Shown here piece by piece: positions 41,295-50,940 of a stretch of DNA of 64,000 nucleotides. A model generated the notes under the pieces. That model had not been told where the DNA came from. It was given only the letters and a program-made list of their open reading frames with translations, and did not search any database. The position numbers and the translations under genes were made by a program. The stretch's first letter is position 1. The number at the start of each line of letters is the position of its first letter. Origin of the DNA: CAXXOK01 sp963663285 (GTDB lineage Bacteria; Bacillota; Clostridia; Christensenellales; Aristaeellaceae); contig CAXXNI010000002.1 in the NCBI GenBank assembly GCA_963663285.2, positions 1,488,001 to 1,552,000 on the forward strand, read 5' to 3'.

Positions 41295-43145
41295 GTGACC
41301 CGGAAGCAAAAGCAAATGCTGTTTATCATACTGGTATCCACAATGCTTTTCCTGGTTGCGGTTTTACTGAAACATCCCACGTACCGGTTGGTTCTTTTTT
41401 TAGCTGCATATGTGCTGGTTGGCTTCAGCGTGCTGAAAGAAGCCGGGGAGAACATACTCCACAGCGAAGTGTTTGATGAGAACTTTTTAATGTCCGTCGC
41501 CACCCTCGGCGCGCTGCTCATCGGCGAATATCCCGAAGCGGTCGCCGTTATGCTGCTGTACCAAACAGGCGAGCTGTTTCAAAGCTACGCGCTGGGCAGA
41601 AGCCGAAAGTCCATAACCGCGCTTATGGATATCCGCCCGGATGTCGCCCACGTGGAGAGGGATGGAAAACAGGTGGATCTGCCGCCGGAGGATGTACAGG
41701 TCGGCGAAGTGCTGACAATAAAACCCGGCGAGCGCGTGCCGCTGGATGGGATTGTAATTGAGGGGGATTCATCCCTGAATACCGCGGCGCTAACCGGCGA
41801 AAGCCTGCCGCGGGATGTAACTGCCGGCGATGAGGTCATCAGCGGCTGTATCAATGTGAGCGGCGTATTGCGCATTCGCGCTAACAAGCCTTACGGTGAA
41901 TCCACCGTCGCTAAAATACTGGAGCTGGTGGAAAACGCCAGCGGGAAAAAAGCCCGTACCGAACGCTTTATTACCCGGTTTGCGCGGGTGTATACTCCGG
42001 CAGTTTGCGCCGCTGCGCTCCTCTTGTTTGTATTGCCTCCGCTCATTACCGGCAGCGGCTGGGCGGTTTGGGGTACGCGCGCCTTGAGCTTTCTGGTTGT
42101 TTCCTGCCCCTGTGCGTTGGTCATCTCCGTTCCGCTTACCTTTTTCGGCGGCATCGGAGGGGCAAGCCGCAACGGTATATTGGTGAAAGGCAGCAACTAC
42201 CTGGAGCAGCTTGCCAATACCCACACCGTCGTGTTTGATAAAACCGGCACGCTTACGCAGGGTAGTTTTACCGTTACAGTCGTGCATCCCGATCAGGTTA
42301 CCGAACAGGAACTGATGCGTCTGGCTGCCACCGTGGAAAGCTATTCCAACCACCCCATCAGCCGCTCCATCCGCGCGCATTACCACCTGCCGGTTGTCGC
42401 GGACATGGTAAGCAACGTTAAAGAATTGCCCGGCCTAGGCGTTTCTGCCACATTGGATGGCCGTACCGTATATGCAGGCAACCAAAAACTGATGGATTCC
42501 ATCGGCGTTGCCCCGCCTGTTTGCCCGCACGTCGGCACGGTCGTGCACGTAGCACAGGATCAGGTGTATCTGGGGCACATCGTTATATCCGACGAGGTCA
42601 AGCCGACAGCAAAGGATGCCATATCCGCACTCACGCATACAGGCGTGCATAAAACCGTAATGCTCACTGGAGATGCACAAAACGTTGCCGATCAGGTAGC
42701 GGAACAACTAGGGATTGACGATGTATACGCTCAATTGCTGCCCGCCGATAAGGTGGACAAGGTAGAAAGGCTGATTGCCGAAACCGCAGGCGCCGGATCG
42801 CTGGTTTTTGTAGGCGACGGGGTTAACGACGCGCCTGTTTTGACCCGTGCGGATGTCGGCGTAGCCATGGGCGCTCTGGGCAGCGATGCTGCAGTGGAAG
42901 CTGCCGACGTCGTATTGATGGACGACGATCCCCGTAAACTTCCGCTGGCGATTCGCATCGCACGGCACACGCTTTCCATCGCGCGGCAGAATATCATTTT
43001 TGCACTGGGTGTTAAGCTGGGCGTATTAGGCCTGATCGCCATAGGTCTGGCCAACATGTGGCTGGCCGTGTTTGCGGATGTCGGCGTAAGCCTGCTTGCG
43101 ATACTCAATGCCACACGAGCGCTGACGATTCAAAAGGATCTGTAA
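41295..43145 (+). CDS. P1B-type Zn2+/Cd2+ efflux ATPase (CadA/ZntA-like)
   Basis: 616 residues, about eight membrane helices. Seen: LTGESLPRD (actuator loop, ~172), the transport-site SCPCALV (~270), the phosphorylation motif DKTGTLT (~315), SNHPIS (~350) and GDGVNDAPVL (~510). TM7 has a Lys (GVKLG) and TM8 an Asp (FADVGVS), as in the P1B-2 Zn/Cd/Pb class. It lacks an N-terminal HMA domain, which the preceding gene supplies. The start is GTG 41295, 9 bases after AAAGGAG; a TTG at 41286 is too close to that site. Confidence 0.93.
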   Translation: MTRKQKQMLFIILVSTMLFLVAVLLKHPTYRLVLFLAAYVLVGFSVLKEAGENILHSEVFDENFLMSVATLGALLIGEYPEAVAVMLLYQTGELFQSYALGRSRKSITALMDIRPDVAHVERDGKQVDLPPEDVQVGEVLTIKPGERVPLDGIVIEGDSSLNTAALTGESLPRDVTAGDEVISGCINVSGVLRIRANKPYGESTVAKILELVENASGKKARTERFITRFARVYTPAVCAAALLLFVLPPLITGSGWAVWGTRALSFLVVSCPCALVISVPLTFFGGIGGASRNGILVKGSNYLEQLANTHTVVFDKTGTLTQGSFTVTVVHPDQVTEQELMRLAATVESYSNHPISRSIRAHYHLPVVADMVSNVKELPGLGVSATLDGRTVYAGNQKLMDSIGVAPPVCPHVGTVVHVAQDQVYLGHIVISDEVKPTAKDAISALTHTGVHKTVMLTGDAQNVADQVAEQLGIDDVYAQLLPADKVDKVERLIAETAGAGSLVFVGDGVNDAPVLTRADVGVAMGALGSDAAVEAADVVLMDDDPRKLPLAIRIARHTLSIARQNIIFALGVKLGVLGLIAIGLANMWLAVFADVGVSLLAILNATRALTIQKDL

Positions 43146-43151
43146 CGATTC

Positions 43152-43192
43152 AAAAAGCAGCGAAACATGAAAAACATGTTCCGCTGCTTTTT
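43152..43192. terminator. Bidirectional terminator between the ATPase and yigZ genes
   Basis: AAAAAGCAGCG (43152-43162) pairs with CGCTGCTTTTT (43182-43192); the inner AACATG/CATGTT extends the stem. A/T runs on both sides serve the convergent genes. Confidence 0.85.
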
Positions 43193-43207
43193 GCTTCTCA
43201 CAAATTT

Positions 43208-43858
43208 TTATTCCTGCTTCATTGGTTCGCTCTGTTCCCATGGCGCATAGCATTCTTCCTGTGCAAGCTGCCGGATGCGCCCATCGGTAACCCGCGTCAA
43301 CGTAGCAAGTACCTGCTCCGCATCCGTCTGTTTGCATAAAAGGCCAAAGCGGATACTGTCGGTATATTCCGGTTCATCCTGCCGCACGGGCAGGCTTTTT
43401 AATTCGTGCTGTACCCTGTCCCATTGCGGGTAGGCAACCTCCAGCCTCATCCGCAGCGACGGCGCCATTTCACATACGCCCGCCTCATTCAGCGACAGCG
43501 CGCAGGTGTGGCTGTACGCACGTACCAAGCCGCCTGCGCCCAGCAGAATGCCGCCAAAGTACCGTGTGACTACCACGGCACAGTTCACTACCCCGCGTTG
43601 CTTCATCACTTCGATAATGGGCAATCCAGCTGTACCGCCCGGTTCCCCATCGTCACTGTAACGCATAATACCCGCATTTTCCCCAATGATGTAGGCATAG
43701 CAATTATGGTTGGCAGCTTTATGCTCCTGCCGGATTGCCTCCAGATAGCGCAGCGCTTCTTCTTCGGTTTCAACCGGCGTTGCATGGCCAATAAACCGGC
43801 TTTTCTGGATTACGTATTCTGTATCGGCCGCCTTGAGCAGCGTTGTATATGCTTTCAT
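43208..43858 (-). CDS. YigZ/IMPACT family protein
   Basis: 216 residues. The N-terminal UPF0029/IMPACT domain has KSRFIGHATPV (~19), NHNCYAYIIG (~50), YSDDGEPGGTAGLPI (~66) and VVTRYFGGILLGAGGLVRAY (~96). A C-terminal ferredoxin-like DUF1949 domain follows. The family is widespread and thought to touch translation factors or nucleic acids, but its bacterial function is unclear. ATG 43858 follows GAAAGGG. Convergent with the metal ATPase. Confidence 0.88.
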   Translation of the reverse strand: MKAYTTLLKAADTEYVIQKSRFIGHATPVETEEEALRYLEAIRQEHKAANHNCYAYIIGENAGIMRYSDDGEPGGTAGLPIIEVMKQRGVVNCAVVVTRYFGGILLGAGGLVRAYSHTCALSLNEAGVCEMAPSLRMRLEVAYPQWDRVQHELKSLPVRQDEPEYTDSIRFGLLCKQTDAEQVLATLTRVTDGRIRQLAQEECYAPWEQSEPMKQE

Positions 43859-43922
43859 TGATAGCCCTTTCCCCTCTTATCTTTTTTATTATATCCCTTT
43901 CATGTTTGTCATGCAATGGAAT

Positions 43923-43934
43923 GAACGTTTGTTC
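43923..43934. promoter_or_regulatory. LexA/DinR-like SOS box before ruvC
   Basis: GAAC-GTTT-GTTC, matching the Bacillota SOS box GAAC-N4-GTTC. It lies 9 bases upstream of the -35 element. Confidence 0.65.
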
Positions 43935-43943
43935 GCCAAGCAA

Positions 43944-43972
43944 TTGACAAACCTGCTGCAAATCCGTATGAT
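43944..43972 (+). promoter_or_regulatory. Promoter of ruvC-ruvA-ruvB-queA
   Basis: TTGACA, a 17-base spacer, TATGAT. Confidence 0.75.
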
Positions 43973-44010
43973 GAAGGTTGTGTGGAAATGCAGGATGAAG
44001 GAGGCGCGCC

Positions 44011-44505
44011 ATGGTTGTGCTGGGCATTGACCCCGGGCTGGCTACGCTTGGCTGGGGCGTTATCACGGCGGAAGGCAGCCGGCAAACTTTGGTGGATTAC
44101 GGCTGTATCCTCACCACACCGGAGCAAACCTTGCCCAACCGGCTTGTGACCATTCAGCATGAAATGCAATCCCTGCTCACGAGGTTTTCGCCGGATGAGA
44201 TCGCGTTTGAAGAACTGTTCTTCGCCCGCAATGTTACCACCGCACTAACAGTGGGCGCTGCGCGTGGTGTAAGCGTAGCGGTTTGCGCCGCTTATACCGG
44301 CAAACTGTTTGAATATACGCCCATGCAGGTGAAACAGGCGATGGTTGGTTACGGCAAAGCGGAAAAGCGGCAGATTCAGGAAATGGTGAAGCTGCTTTTG
44401 CACATGGATACGATTGCCCGTCCGGACGATGCGGCAGACGCGCTGGCGATCGCCCTTACCCACGCCGCTACGGGCGTATCCAGCAGTCAGTTTTTGATGA
44501 AATGA
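44011..44505 (+). CDS. ruvC: Holliday junction resolvase RuvC
   Basis: 164 residues. Endonuclease that cuts Holliday junctions together with RuvAB. Catalytic acids: Asp in VLGIDPGLATLGWG (residue 7), Glu in FEELFF (~67), and Asp in RPDDAADALAIA (~140). ATG 44011 follows AAGGAGG. First gene of a ruvC-ruvA-ruvB-queA operon behind an SOS box. Confidence 0.96.
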   Translation: MVVLGIDPGLATLGWGVITAEGSRQTLVDYGCILTTPEQTLPNRLVTIQHEMQSLLTRFSPDEIAFEELFFARNVTTALTVGAARGVSVAVCAAYTGKLFEYTPMQVKQAMVGYGKAEKRQIQEMVKLLLHMDTIARPDDAADALAIALTHAATGVSSSQFLMK

Positions 44506-44524
44506 ACCGTAAGGAGGCGCTGAC

Positions 44525-45145
44525 ATGATCGCGTTGGTGGAAGGTACGGTGCTGGAAAAAAGCGAAGGTTCGGTCGTGCTGCTTTGCGGCGGCATCGGGT
44601 TGCAGCTTTCATGCAGTATGAACACACTTGCGGCCATACCGCCCACAGGGCAAACCTGCCGTTTATTCACGCATTTCAGCGTCCGGGAGGATGCCATGGA
44701 ACTGTTTGGCTTCATGGCACGGGAAGAGCGCGCGATGTTTCGCAACCTTATTTCCATTTCCGGCGTAGGCCCCAAATCCGCCCTGTTTGTACTGGGCAGT
44801 TTGCCTCTTGCTGATTTACGTCTTGCCATCCTTACCGGAGACATTGGTCTTTTAAGCCGCGCACCCGGGCATTGGTAAAAAAACAGCACAGCGCATTGCG
44901 CTGGAACTGAAGGATAAAGTAACCAAAGATGCGTTAGAGGGCGGCGTTAGCGTAGAGGATATTGCCGCCGCGGATACCGAAGCCCCCGCGCAGGATGCGC
45001 TGGGCGAAGCGATGCAGGCACCTCAAAGCATTAGGGTATTCGCCACAGGAAGCCGCCAGCGCCCTCAAGGCGGCCAAAAGGCAAAGCACAGACAGCCGAT
45101 GAACTGATCCGCCTTGCTCTGCGCGGTATGACTCAGCAGCTATAA
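44525..45145 (+). pseudogene. ruvA: RuvA, Holliday junction DNA helicase subunit, with three apparent frameshifts
   Basis: Tetrameric junction-binding subunit. Residues 1-113 read normally (start MIALVEGTVLEKSEG, OB fold, first helix-hairpin-helix ISGVGPKSA). The frame then breaks at GGG (44867-44869), at CC (45021-45022) and at AAAA (45076-45079). Deleting one base at each restores APGIGKKTAQRIALELKD, then QALKALGYSPQEAAS, then a normal end LRGMTQQL with stop TAA 45143-45145 and ~205 residues. All three are extra bases in short homopolymers, which points to sequencing error more than true decay, but this cannot be settled here. Ribosome site AAGGAGG. Confidence 0.88.
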
Positions 45146-45174
45146 CGCACTTCTACCCATAAAGGAGTTACCCT

Positions 45175-46224
45175 ATGCCAAACGACGAACGCTTGATTAC
45201 TACCGGTTTTTCGTGAAGGGGAGGACGAGCAGGAGCTAACCCTGCGCCCCAAAAAACCCTCAGCGATTACGTTGGACAGGAATCCATAAAGCAGAATCTT
45301 CGCATTTCAATTGAGGCGGCGCTCAAGCGCCGCGAATCGCTGGATCATCTGCTTTTATACGGCCCTCCGGGGCTTGGTAAGACGACGCTTGCGGGCATTA
45401 TCGCAGCTGAGATGGGGCAAAATATCCGCATCACCAGCGGCCCGGCCATCGACCGCCCCGGAGATTTGGCCAGTATATTGACCAATCTGACCGACGGTGA
45501 TGTATTGTTTATTGATGAGATACATCGTCTTAGCCGCTCGGTGGAAGAAGTGCTTTACCCCGCCATGGAGGATTATGCGCTGGATATTATGATCGGCAAA
45601 GGCCCCACCGCACGCAGCATCCGGCTGGATTTGCCGCATTTTACGCTGGTGGGGGCAACCACGCGCGCGGGGCTTCTTTCCGCGCCGCTCAGGGATCGTT
45701 TTGGGCTGTTATTCCGCTTGGAAATGTACAGCAGGGAAGAGCTTGCCGCCATCCTGCGCCGCAATATTGTGATTCTGAATGTGCAAGCAGATGAACCCGG
45801 CATTCTCGAAATTGCCGATCGCAGCCGAGGCACGCCCCGAATCGCCAACCGGATGCTCCGGCGCGTACGTGACTATGCGCAAATCCGCGCCAACGGCTGC
45901 ATCACCTGCGAAATTGCCAAAAAGGCGCTGGATATGCTGGATGTAGATGCTTTGGGGCTGGACCGTGTAGACCGTACCATGCTGGCAACCATGATGGATA
46001 AGTTTTCCGGCGGCCCCGTTGGGCTGGAAACGCTCAGCGCCATGACAGGCGAGGACGCCACCACCATCGAGGATGTATACGAGCCTTACCTGATGCAATT
46101 GGGCTTTCTCGTACGTACGCCCCGCGGCCGCATTGTCACCCCCGCAGCATACGAGCATATGGGCCGCAAGCCCCTTTCGCCGCCGGCAGAAAACAGCAAT
46201 GGCAGCGAGCAACTAAAGTTTTAA
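45175..46224 (+). pseudogene. ruvB: RuvB, Holliday junction branch-migration ATPase, with apparent frameshifts at its 5' end
   Basis: AAA+ motor for branch migration. The start (MPNDERLITTGF, after AAAGGAG) breaks at TTTTT (45207-45211). Removing one T gives FREGEDEQELTLRP, and a second break lies at AAAAAA (45251-45256), where two fewer A restore RPKTLSDYVGQES. From there the frame is intact to the stop: Walker A GPPGLGKTTL, Walker B LFIDEIHRLS, sensor VGATTRAGLL, and the C-terminal winged helix ending in FLVRTPRGRIVT. The corrected length is ~348 residues, normal for RuvB. Likely intact in the organism. Confidence 0.88.
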
Positions 46225-46271
46225 AGCCGCGCCGCAGAAGAACGCGGCGCAGCATAAGGAGCAAATACCAC

Positions 46272-47297
46272 TTGAAAACCAGTGATTTTACGTATCATCT
46301 TCCGGAAGAGCTGATCGCCCAAACGCCTATCGAGCCCCGCGACCACAGCCGTATGCTGGTGTACAACCGCGAGGATAAAAGCATACAACATCTGCATTTT
46401 TATGATTTGCCCCAGTTTCTGCATCCCGGTGATGCGCTGGTGCTAAACGAAACCAAGGTAATCCCCGCCCGTTTGCTTGGCGAAAAAGAAGATACGGGCG
46501 TACCGGTGGAAATTTTGCTGCTGCGGCGCGAAACCAAAGACGTATGGGAAGCCTTGGTACGGCCTGGCCGCCGGTTAAAGCCCGGCACTCTCTGTACTTT
46601 CGGCGGAGGGCTTTTGCGTGCCGAAATCCTCTCCACACTTCCCAGCGGCGGACGGATGGTACGGTTTATCTATAACGGTATTTTTGAAGCCCTGCTGGAT
46701 GAGCTGGGCCAAATGCCGCTTCCGCCCTATATACACGAAAAACTGATAGACCAAACACGCTACCAAACCGTGTACGCAAAAGCGGAAGGCAGCGCTGCTG
46801 CTCCAACCGCCGGACTGCACTTCACCCCGGAATTGCTGACCCACATCCGCGAAATCGGGGTCACCATCGTGCCTGTGTTACTGCACGTGGGTCTGGGCAC
46901 CTTTCGCCCAGTGAAGGAAGAAAATCTGGAAGATCATGTAATGCATGTTGAGCAGTATGAAGTGTCTCCCGCAGCGGCGCAGGCTATCAATACCGCGCGA
47001 AGAACAGGCCACCGCTGTGTTTGCGTTGGCACTACAAGCGTGCGTACGCTGGAAACCGTTTCGCAGGATGATGGTATCATCGCGCCGCTAAGCGGCGAAA
47101 CCGGCATTTTCATTACGCCCGGATACCGTTATAAGGCTGTGGATACGCTGATTACCAATTTCCATCTGCCGGAAAGTACGCTGCTTATGCTGGTTTCCGC
47201 ATTCATGGGCAGGGAAGAAGCACTGCGTATGTATAATGTTGCCGTAGAGGAACGGTACCGCTTCTTTTCTTTTGGGGACTGCACCCTAATCTTGTAA
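46272..47297 (+). CDS. queA: tRNA preQ1(34) S-adenosylmethionine ribosyltransferase-isomerase
   Basis: 341 residues. It transfers and isomerises the ribosyl part of S-adenosylmethionine to preQ1 in tRNA, giving epoxyqueuosine. Family start MKTSDFTYHLPEELIAQTPIEPRDHSRML; also GDALVLNETKVIPARL (~55), HVGLGTFRPV (~208) and TNFHLPESTLLMLVSAF (~300). The start is TTG 46272 with AAGGAG upstream, supported by the exact family N-terminus. It follows ruvB by 47 bases, a common gene order. No tgt gene follows within the window. Confidence 0.95.
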   Translation: MKTSDFTYHLPEELIAQTPIEPRDHSRMLVYNREDKSIQHLHFYDLPQFLHPGDALVLNETKVIPARLLGEKEDTGVPVEILLLRRETKDVWEALVRPGRRLKPGTLCTFGGGLLRAEILSTLPSGGRMVRFIYNGIFEALLDELGQMPLPPYIHEKLIDQTRYQTVYAKAEGSAAAPTAGLHFTPELLTHIREIGVTIVPVLLHVGLGTFRPVKEENLEDHVMHVEQYEVSPAAAQAINTARRTGHRCVCVGTTSVRTLETVSQDDGIIAPLSGETGIFITPGYRYKAVDTLITNFHLPESTLLMLVSAFMGREEALRMYNVAVEERYRFFSFGDCTLIL

Positions 47298-47654
47298 AGC
47301 AAGCCAAAAGCCGTGTATATAAAAAACACTATATGCAATAGCAAAATCACAGTGCCCGGAAAGCGGTTAGCTATCCGGGCACTGCTTATATCACTATTTA
47401 TTCTTACTTGCTTTCTCAAGCACAGCAAAGCTGGCACCTGTTTTATGCTACCTGTATCATGAATGATTACTTACAATTTGCAACACTGGTGAGTACATTG
47501 CTTTACTCTGGGCAGTGCGACAACAGCATCGAAAATGCGTTATTCACATGGGAGCATAACCAGGAGATCCAAAATTACCATTCGTTTGCGTTTGCTCAAA
47601 CAGCAGCATCCCTCAACCAGTCAATAGCAAGCACAAAGTCAGCAAGTTTTCCGC
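47298..47654. other. Gene-free stretch between queA and lacZ
   Basis: Holds a perfect 11-bp stem CAGTGCCCGGA/TCCGGGCACTG (47350-47384) that may end queA transcription, though no T run follows. The rest shows no convincing gene; a short plus-strand frame at 47408-47674 has no ribosome site and overlaps lacZ. Confidence 0.5.
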
Positions 47655-50600
47655 TTACAGTGCCTCCAGTATAAAGCGCAGGCGCAGGGGCAGCGCTGCA
47701 GGCAAGCGGTATTGCGGCAGCACCGGCGCACCCCAGCTATCATCCCCGCCCACACCGCAGCGTGCGGAAGCAATATCTACATAGGTATAGGCTGGTTTTG
47801 GCAATTCCTGCTTATGCAGCGCGTCAAACAATGCGGCTTGGCTATACGGCAACACCGCAATTTGCAGCGGGGTATCCGCCATTGTAACACGTAGTGTTCG
47901 CCCTTGCTGATCGGATAACGTCATCCAGCGCACCTGCGTACGATTGCCGCAATATTGCGGTTTCAAGTATGGTGTCAGGTTTTCTTCCGCCGTTGTCTGG
48001 TGAATTCCCAGAATCGCTCCGGCCTGCCGGTCCGTTTCATTTTCCCAGGGGCCCATACCATAATACCGTACATGGTTCATCTCCCTTGGAAGCCGGAAAC
48101 TAAGACCCATCGCAGCCAGCTCCGGCAAATTTACGCCGCCGTTAAGCGTCGCCTCCACACGGATACGGCCGGGAGCAAGCATTTGATAAGACACGTCCAT
48201 TTCCGCATCCGTCAGTCCCGGCAAGCGATAACGGGTGTGCACGCATAGGCACCCATTTTCCATCTCCGCGCTGATCCATTCTCCTATCGACAGCTCGCTG
48301 AACGCCCACCAAAGCGCAGTATCCTGTGCGAAACGGTTCCCTCTTTCATTATCAGTCATCGCCCGCGCCAGACTAGGCTGCGGCGCAAAGTTTAAAAGCG
48401 GCAGGCATCCCTGACGGCCAAAGGAAACCAATCCGCCCTCAGCCATGCTAAACAGCGCTTGAAAATCGTCGTTTGCTACCCCGACGGAATATCCGCCTTT
48501 TACTACCCGGACCGCTGGTTGTGTCAGTAAAGCCGGAGCGGCGACCAGCGGTTTGCCTTCCAGTATCGCTTGCCCATGCATCAATACATAATCGGCCTCT
48601 GCCCATAGCGTCTCCACCTTCAGGCGAAGCTGGCACAGCAGCGCATATTCACCAGGTTCAGTTCGCATGGGCAAGGGCAGCGGGAAAAGCCGTGTCTCTC
48701 CCGGCGGCACCTGCACATCTTCCAATGCGCCCTGCGCCGCTTCTTCCCCGTTGCATGTCAAAGTCCAAGTCAGTCGGTATCCCGCCAGATTATCAAACAG
48801 GTTGTTGTTTTCCAGCGCTACACCCTCTCCGCTTGGCTGGATACGTACATTCTGATACAAGTATTTTACTTCCATTAGTCTCGGGGTTTCTGAGCGGTCG
48901 GCAAACACCAACCCGTTACCGCAGAAATTACGGTTATTGGGTTGATCGAAAAAATCCCCGCCATAGGCAAGCCCTTCACCGCCGCCCGGAAGCGGTGCGG
49001 TAATCGCCTGATCGATCCAATCCCAGATAAACCCGCCCTGATACTGTGGGTACTGGTCTTCTAACGCAAGATACTCTTTCAATCCCCCGCAGCTGTTTCC
49101 CATGGCATGGGAATACTCGCACAGCATAAAAGGCTTATCTTTATGCACGTCCAGCCATGCCGCAATCTCGGCTGCCGGCGGATACATCCGGCTTTCCACA
49201 TCACTGGTCGCAGGATAACGGCGGTCATTAAAAATACCCTCATAGTGAACGGGCCTTGATGCATCCCGGCTTCGGAAAAATTGCGACATGGCAAAAATGA
49301 CGGAACCGCCGAAGCTCTCATTACCGCAGCTCCAAAGCAGTATAGAAGGATGGTTCTTATCACGTTCCAGCATATCCCGGGCGCGGTCAATACATGCATC
49401 CAGCCATTCCGGACGATTCCCCGGCAAAGCCGTTTCCGCAACAATTTTTCCTTCCTTTAGCCATGTACCATGTGTTTCCAGATTAGTTTCGTCAATCAGG
49501 TAAATACCATAACGATCGCACAGCTTATACCACAAGCTTTGGTTTGGGTAGTGACACGTGCGAACCGCGTTGATATTATTGCGTTTGAGCATACGTACGT
49601 CCCATAGCATTTCCGCTTCGCTTACCGCACGGCCAGCCCGGCAGCCAAATTCGTGACGGTTTACACCGTGAAACAAGATGCGTTTCCCGTTCAGGTGTAG
49701 AACGCCGTTTTTAATCTCAAAACGGCGGAAGCCAACCTCGGTCTGCGCCACTTCCACCACCCGGTTTTGCGCATCGGTTAACGTTAGGCGAAGCGTATAA
49801 AGCGCCGGCTTTTCTGCGCTCCATAAACGAGGCGCAGGAATGGTAATTGCAAAGCGCGTTTCTGCCTGCGCAAGCATTGTCTGCCGCTTCACACAATCCC
49901 CTTGCTCGTCCAGCAGTTCTGCCGACAGGGTTATTTCTTCCTGTGGCAATTCACACTGCACTTCTGCCGAAAGCTCGCCTGTTATTAAATCCTCCGCAGG
50001 CGCGGCGTGCACGAATAAATCTTCCACATGCGCACGGGGCTGTGCCACCAGTTCCACATCCCGAAAGATGCCGGAAAAACGCCAAAAGTCCTGATCCTCC
50101 AGCCAGGAACCGGAGCAAAAACGGTATACCTCTACCGCCAGCTTGTTTACGCCCGGTACCAGCGCCGCGGTTACATCAAAACGGGAAGGTGAAAAACTGC
50201 CCTCCGCATACCCCAGCAGTACACCGTTCATCCAGACGAAGCAGGCACTTTCAACCCCGTTCAACACCAGTGTTACGCGATTGTCTTTCCAAACCGATGG
50301 CAGCATAAAAGCAGTAGTATAGCTGCCGACAGGGTTGAACTGTGTAGGAATTTGCGGAGGAACGATATCCTCCAGCCCATCCCATGGATACTGGGTGTTC
50401 ACATATTGCGGTTTGCCATAGCCCTGCAGCTGGATATGCCCCGGCACTTGAATATCCTTCCATGCGGAGCAATCATACTCCGGTTGCTCAAACCCGATGG
50501 GGCGCGCTTCCGGCACAGGAGAATAGGCAAATTTCCAGTTGCCGTTCAGCGATTGGCGCAAGCTGCTGACACCCTTCTCAGCTTCCTGTACGTTCGCAAA

Positions 50601-50690
50601 GGTATCGTGATCGGATACCGCTGGTAAACGTCCAACGGCAAAAACAGCCGGGTTGGAAAGATACGAAAGATCATAGCGCATTGTTTCCAT
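47655..50690 (-). CDS. lacZ: Beta-galactosidase, glycoside hydrolase family 2
   Basis: 1011 residues, close to E. coli LacZ, with no signal peptide (cytoplasmic). It splits lactose and other beta-galactosides. The five-domain GH2 plan is seen: sugar-binding domain (PGHIQLQGYGKPQYVNTQYPW ~95), the TIM barrel with FHGVNRHEFG (~345), acid/base Glu in WSCGNESFGGS (~458), nucleophile Glu in PFMLCEYSHAMGNS (~530), and a C-terminal Bgal_small_N domain (WGAPVLPQYRLPAA near the end). ATG 50690 has TGAGG upstream; ATG 50711 has none. Transcribed alone. Confidence 0.93.
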   Translation of the reverse strand: METMRYDLSYLSNPAVFAVGRLPAVSDHDTFANVQEAEKGVSSLRQSLNGNWKFAYSPVPEARPIGFEQPEYDCSAWKDIQVPGHIQLQGYGKPQYVNTQYPWDGLEDIVPPQIPTQFNPVGSYTTAFMLPSVWKDNRVTLVLNGVESACFVWMNGVLLGYAEGSFSPSRFDVTAALVPGVNKLAVEVYRFCSGSWLEDQDFWRFSGIFRDVELVAQPRAHVEDLFVHAAPAEDLITGELSAEVQCELPQEEITLSAELLDEQGDCVKRQTMLAQAETRFAITIPAPRLWSAEKPALYTLRLTLTDAQNRVVEVAQTEVGFRRFEIKNGVLHLNGKRILFHGVNRHEFGCRAGRAVSEAEMLWDVRMLKRNNINAVRTCHYPNQSLWYKLCDRYGIYLIDETNLETHGTWLKEGKIVAETALPGNRPEWLDACIDRARDMLERDKNHPSILLWSCGNESFGGSVIFAMSQFFRSRDASRPVHYEGIFNDRRYPATSDVESRMYPPAAEIAAWLDVHKDKPFMLCEYSHAMGNSCGGLKEYLALEDQYPQYQGGFIWDWIDQAITAPLPGGGEGLAYGGDFFDQPNNRNFCGNGLVFADRSETPRLMEVKYLYQNVRIQPSGEGVALENNNLFDNLAGYRLTWTLTCNGEEAAQGALEDVQVPPGETRLFPLPLPMRTEPGEYALLCQLRLKVETLWAEADYVLMHGQAILEGKPLVAAPALLTQPAVRVVKGGYSVGVANDDFQALFSMAEGGLVSFGRQGCLPLLNFAPQPSLARAMTDNERGNRFAQDTALWWAFSELSIGEWISAEMENGCLCVHTRYRLPGLTDAEMDVSYQMLAPGRIRVEATLNGGVNLPELAAMGLSFRLPREMNHVRYYGMGPWENETDRQAGAILGIHQTTAEENLTPYLKPQYCGNRTQVRWMTLSDQQGRTLRVTMADTPLQIAVLPYSQAALFDALHKQELPKPAYTYVDIASARCGVGGDDSWGAPVLPQYRLPAALPLRLRFILEAL

Positions 50691-50940
50691 CAAGAGAGCC
50701 TCATTTCTCATTCATGATTATTTTTAATAAAGCAAGTCGTATGGTAGCAAAAGAACTTATCTACTCATCGGATACATACCGGTGTTTGATCCGATTGCAT
50801 GATTTTGCTTCACTCTTTTCTGCTAAAATCCATTTTACTCTGTATTCTACCCGCAGCCCTTATAAAAAGCAAGGAATTCCCAGGAAATATACGGGTTATA
50901 AATATGGCCGCTTGCGCAACGAATTGAAAATGAAATCTCC

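Noticed and set aside
44584..44814. Alternative frame within ruvA
   Set aside because: Out of frame with RuvA and without signals; the RuvA frame is certain.
47408..47674. Possible small plus-strand gene between queA and lacZ
   Set aside because: No ribosome site, no recognisable protein features, and it overlaps the lacZ end. A short minus-strand stretch here looked like a gene relic but was too short to support.
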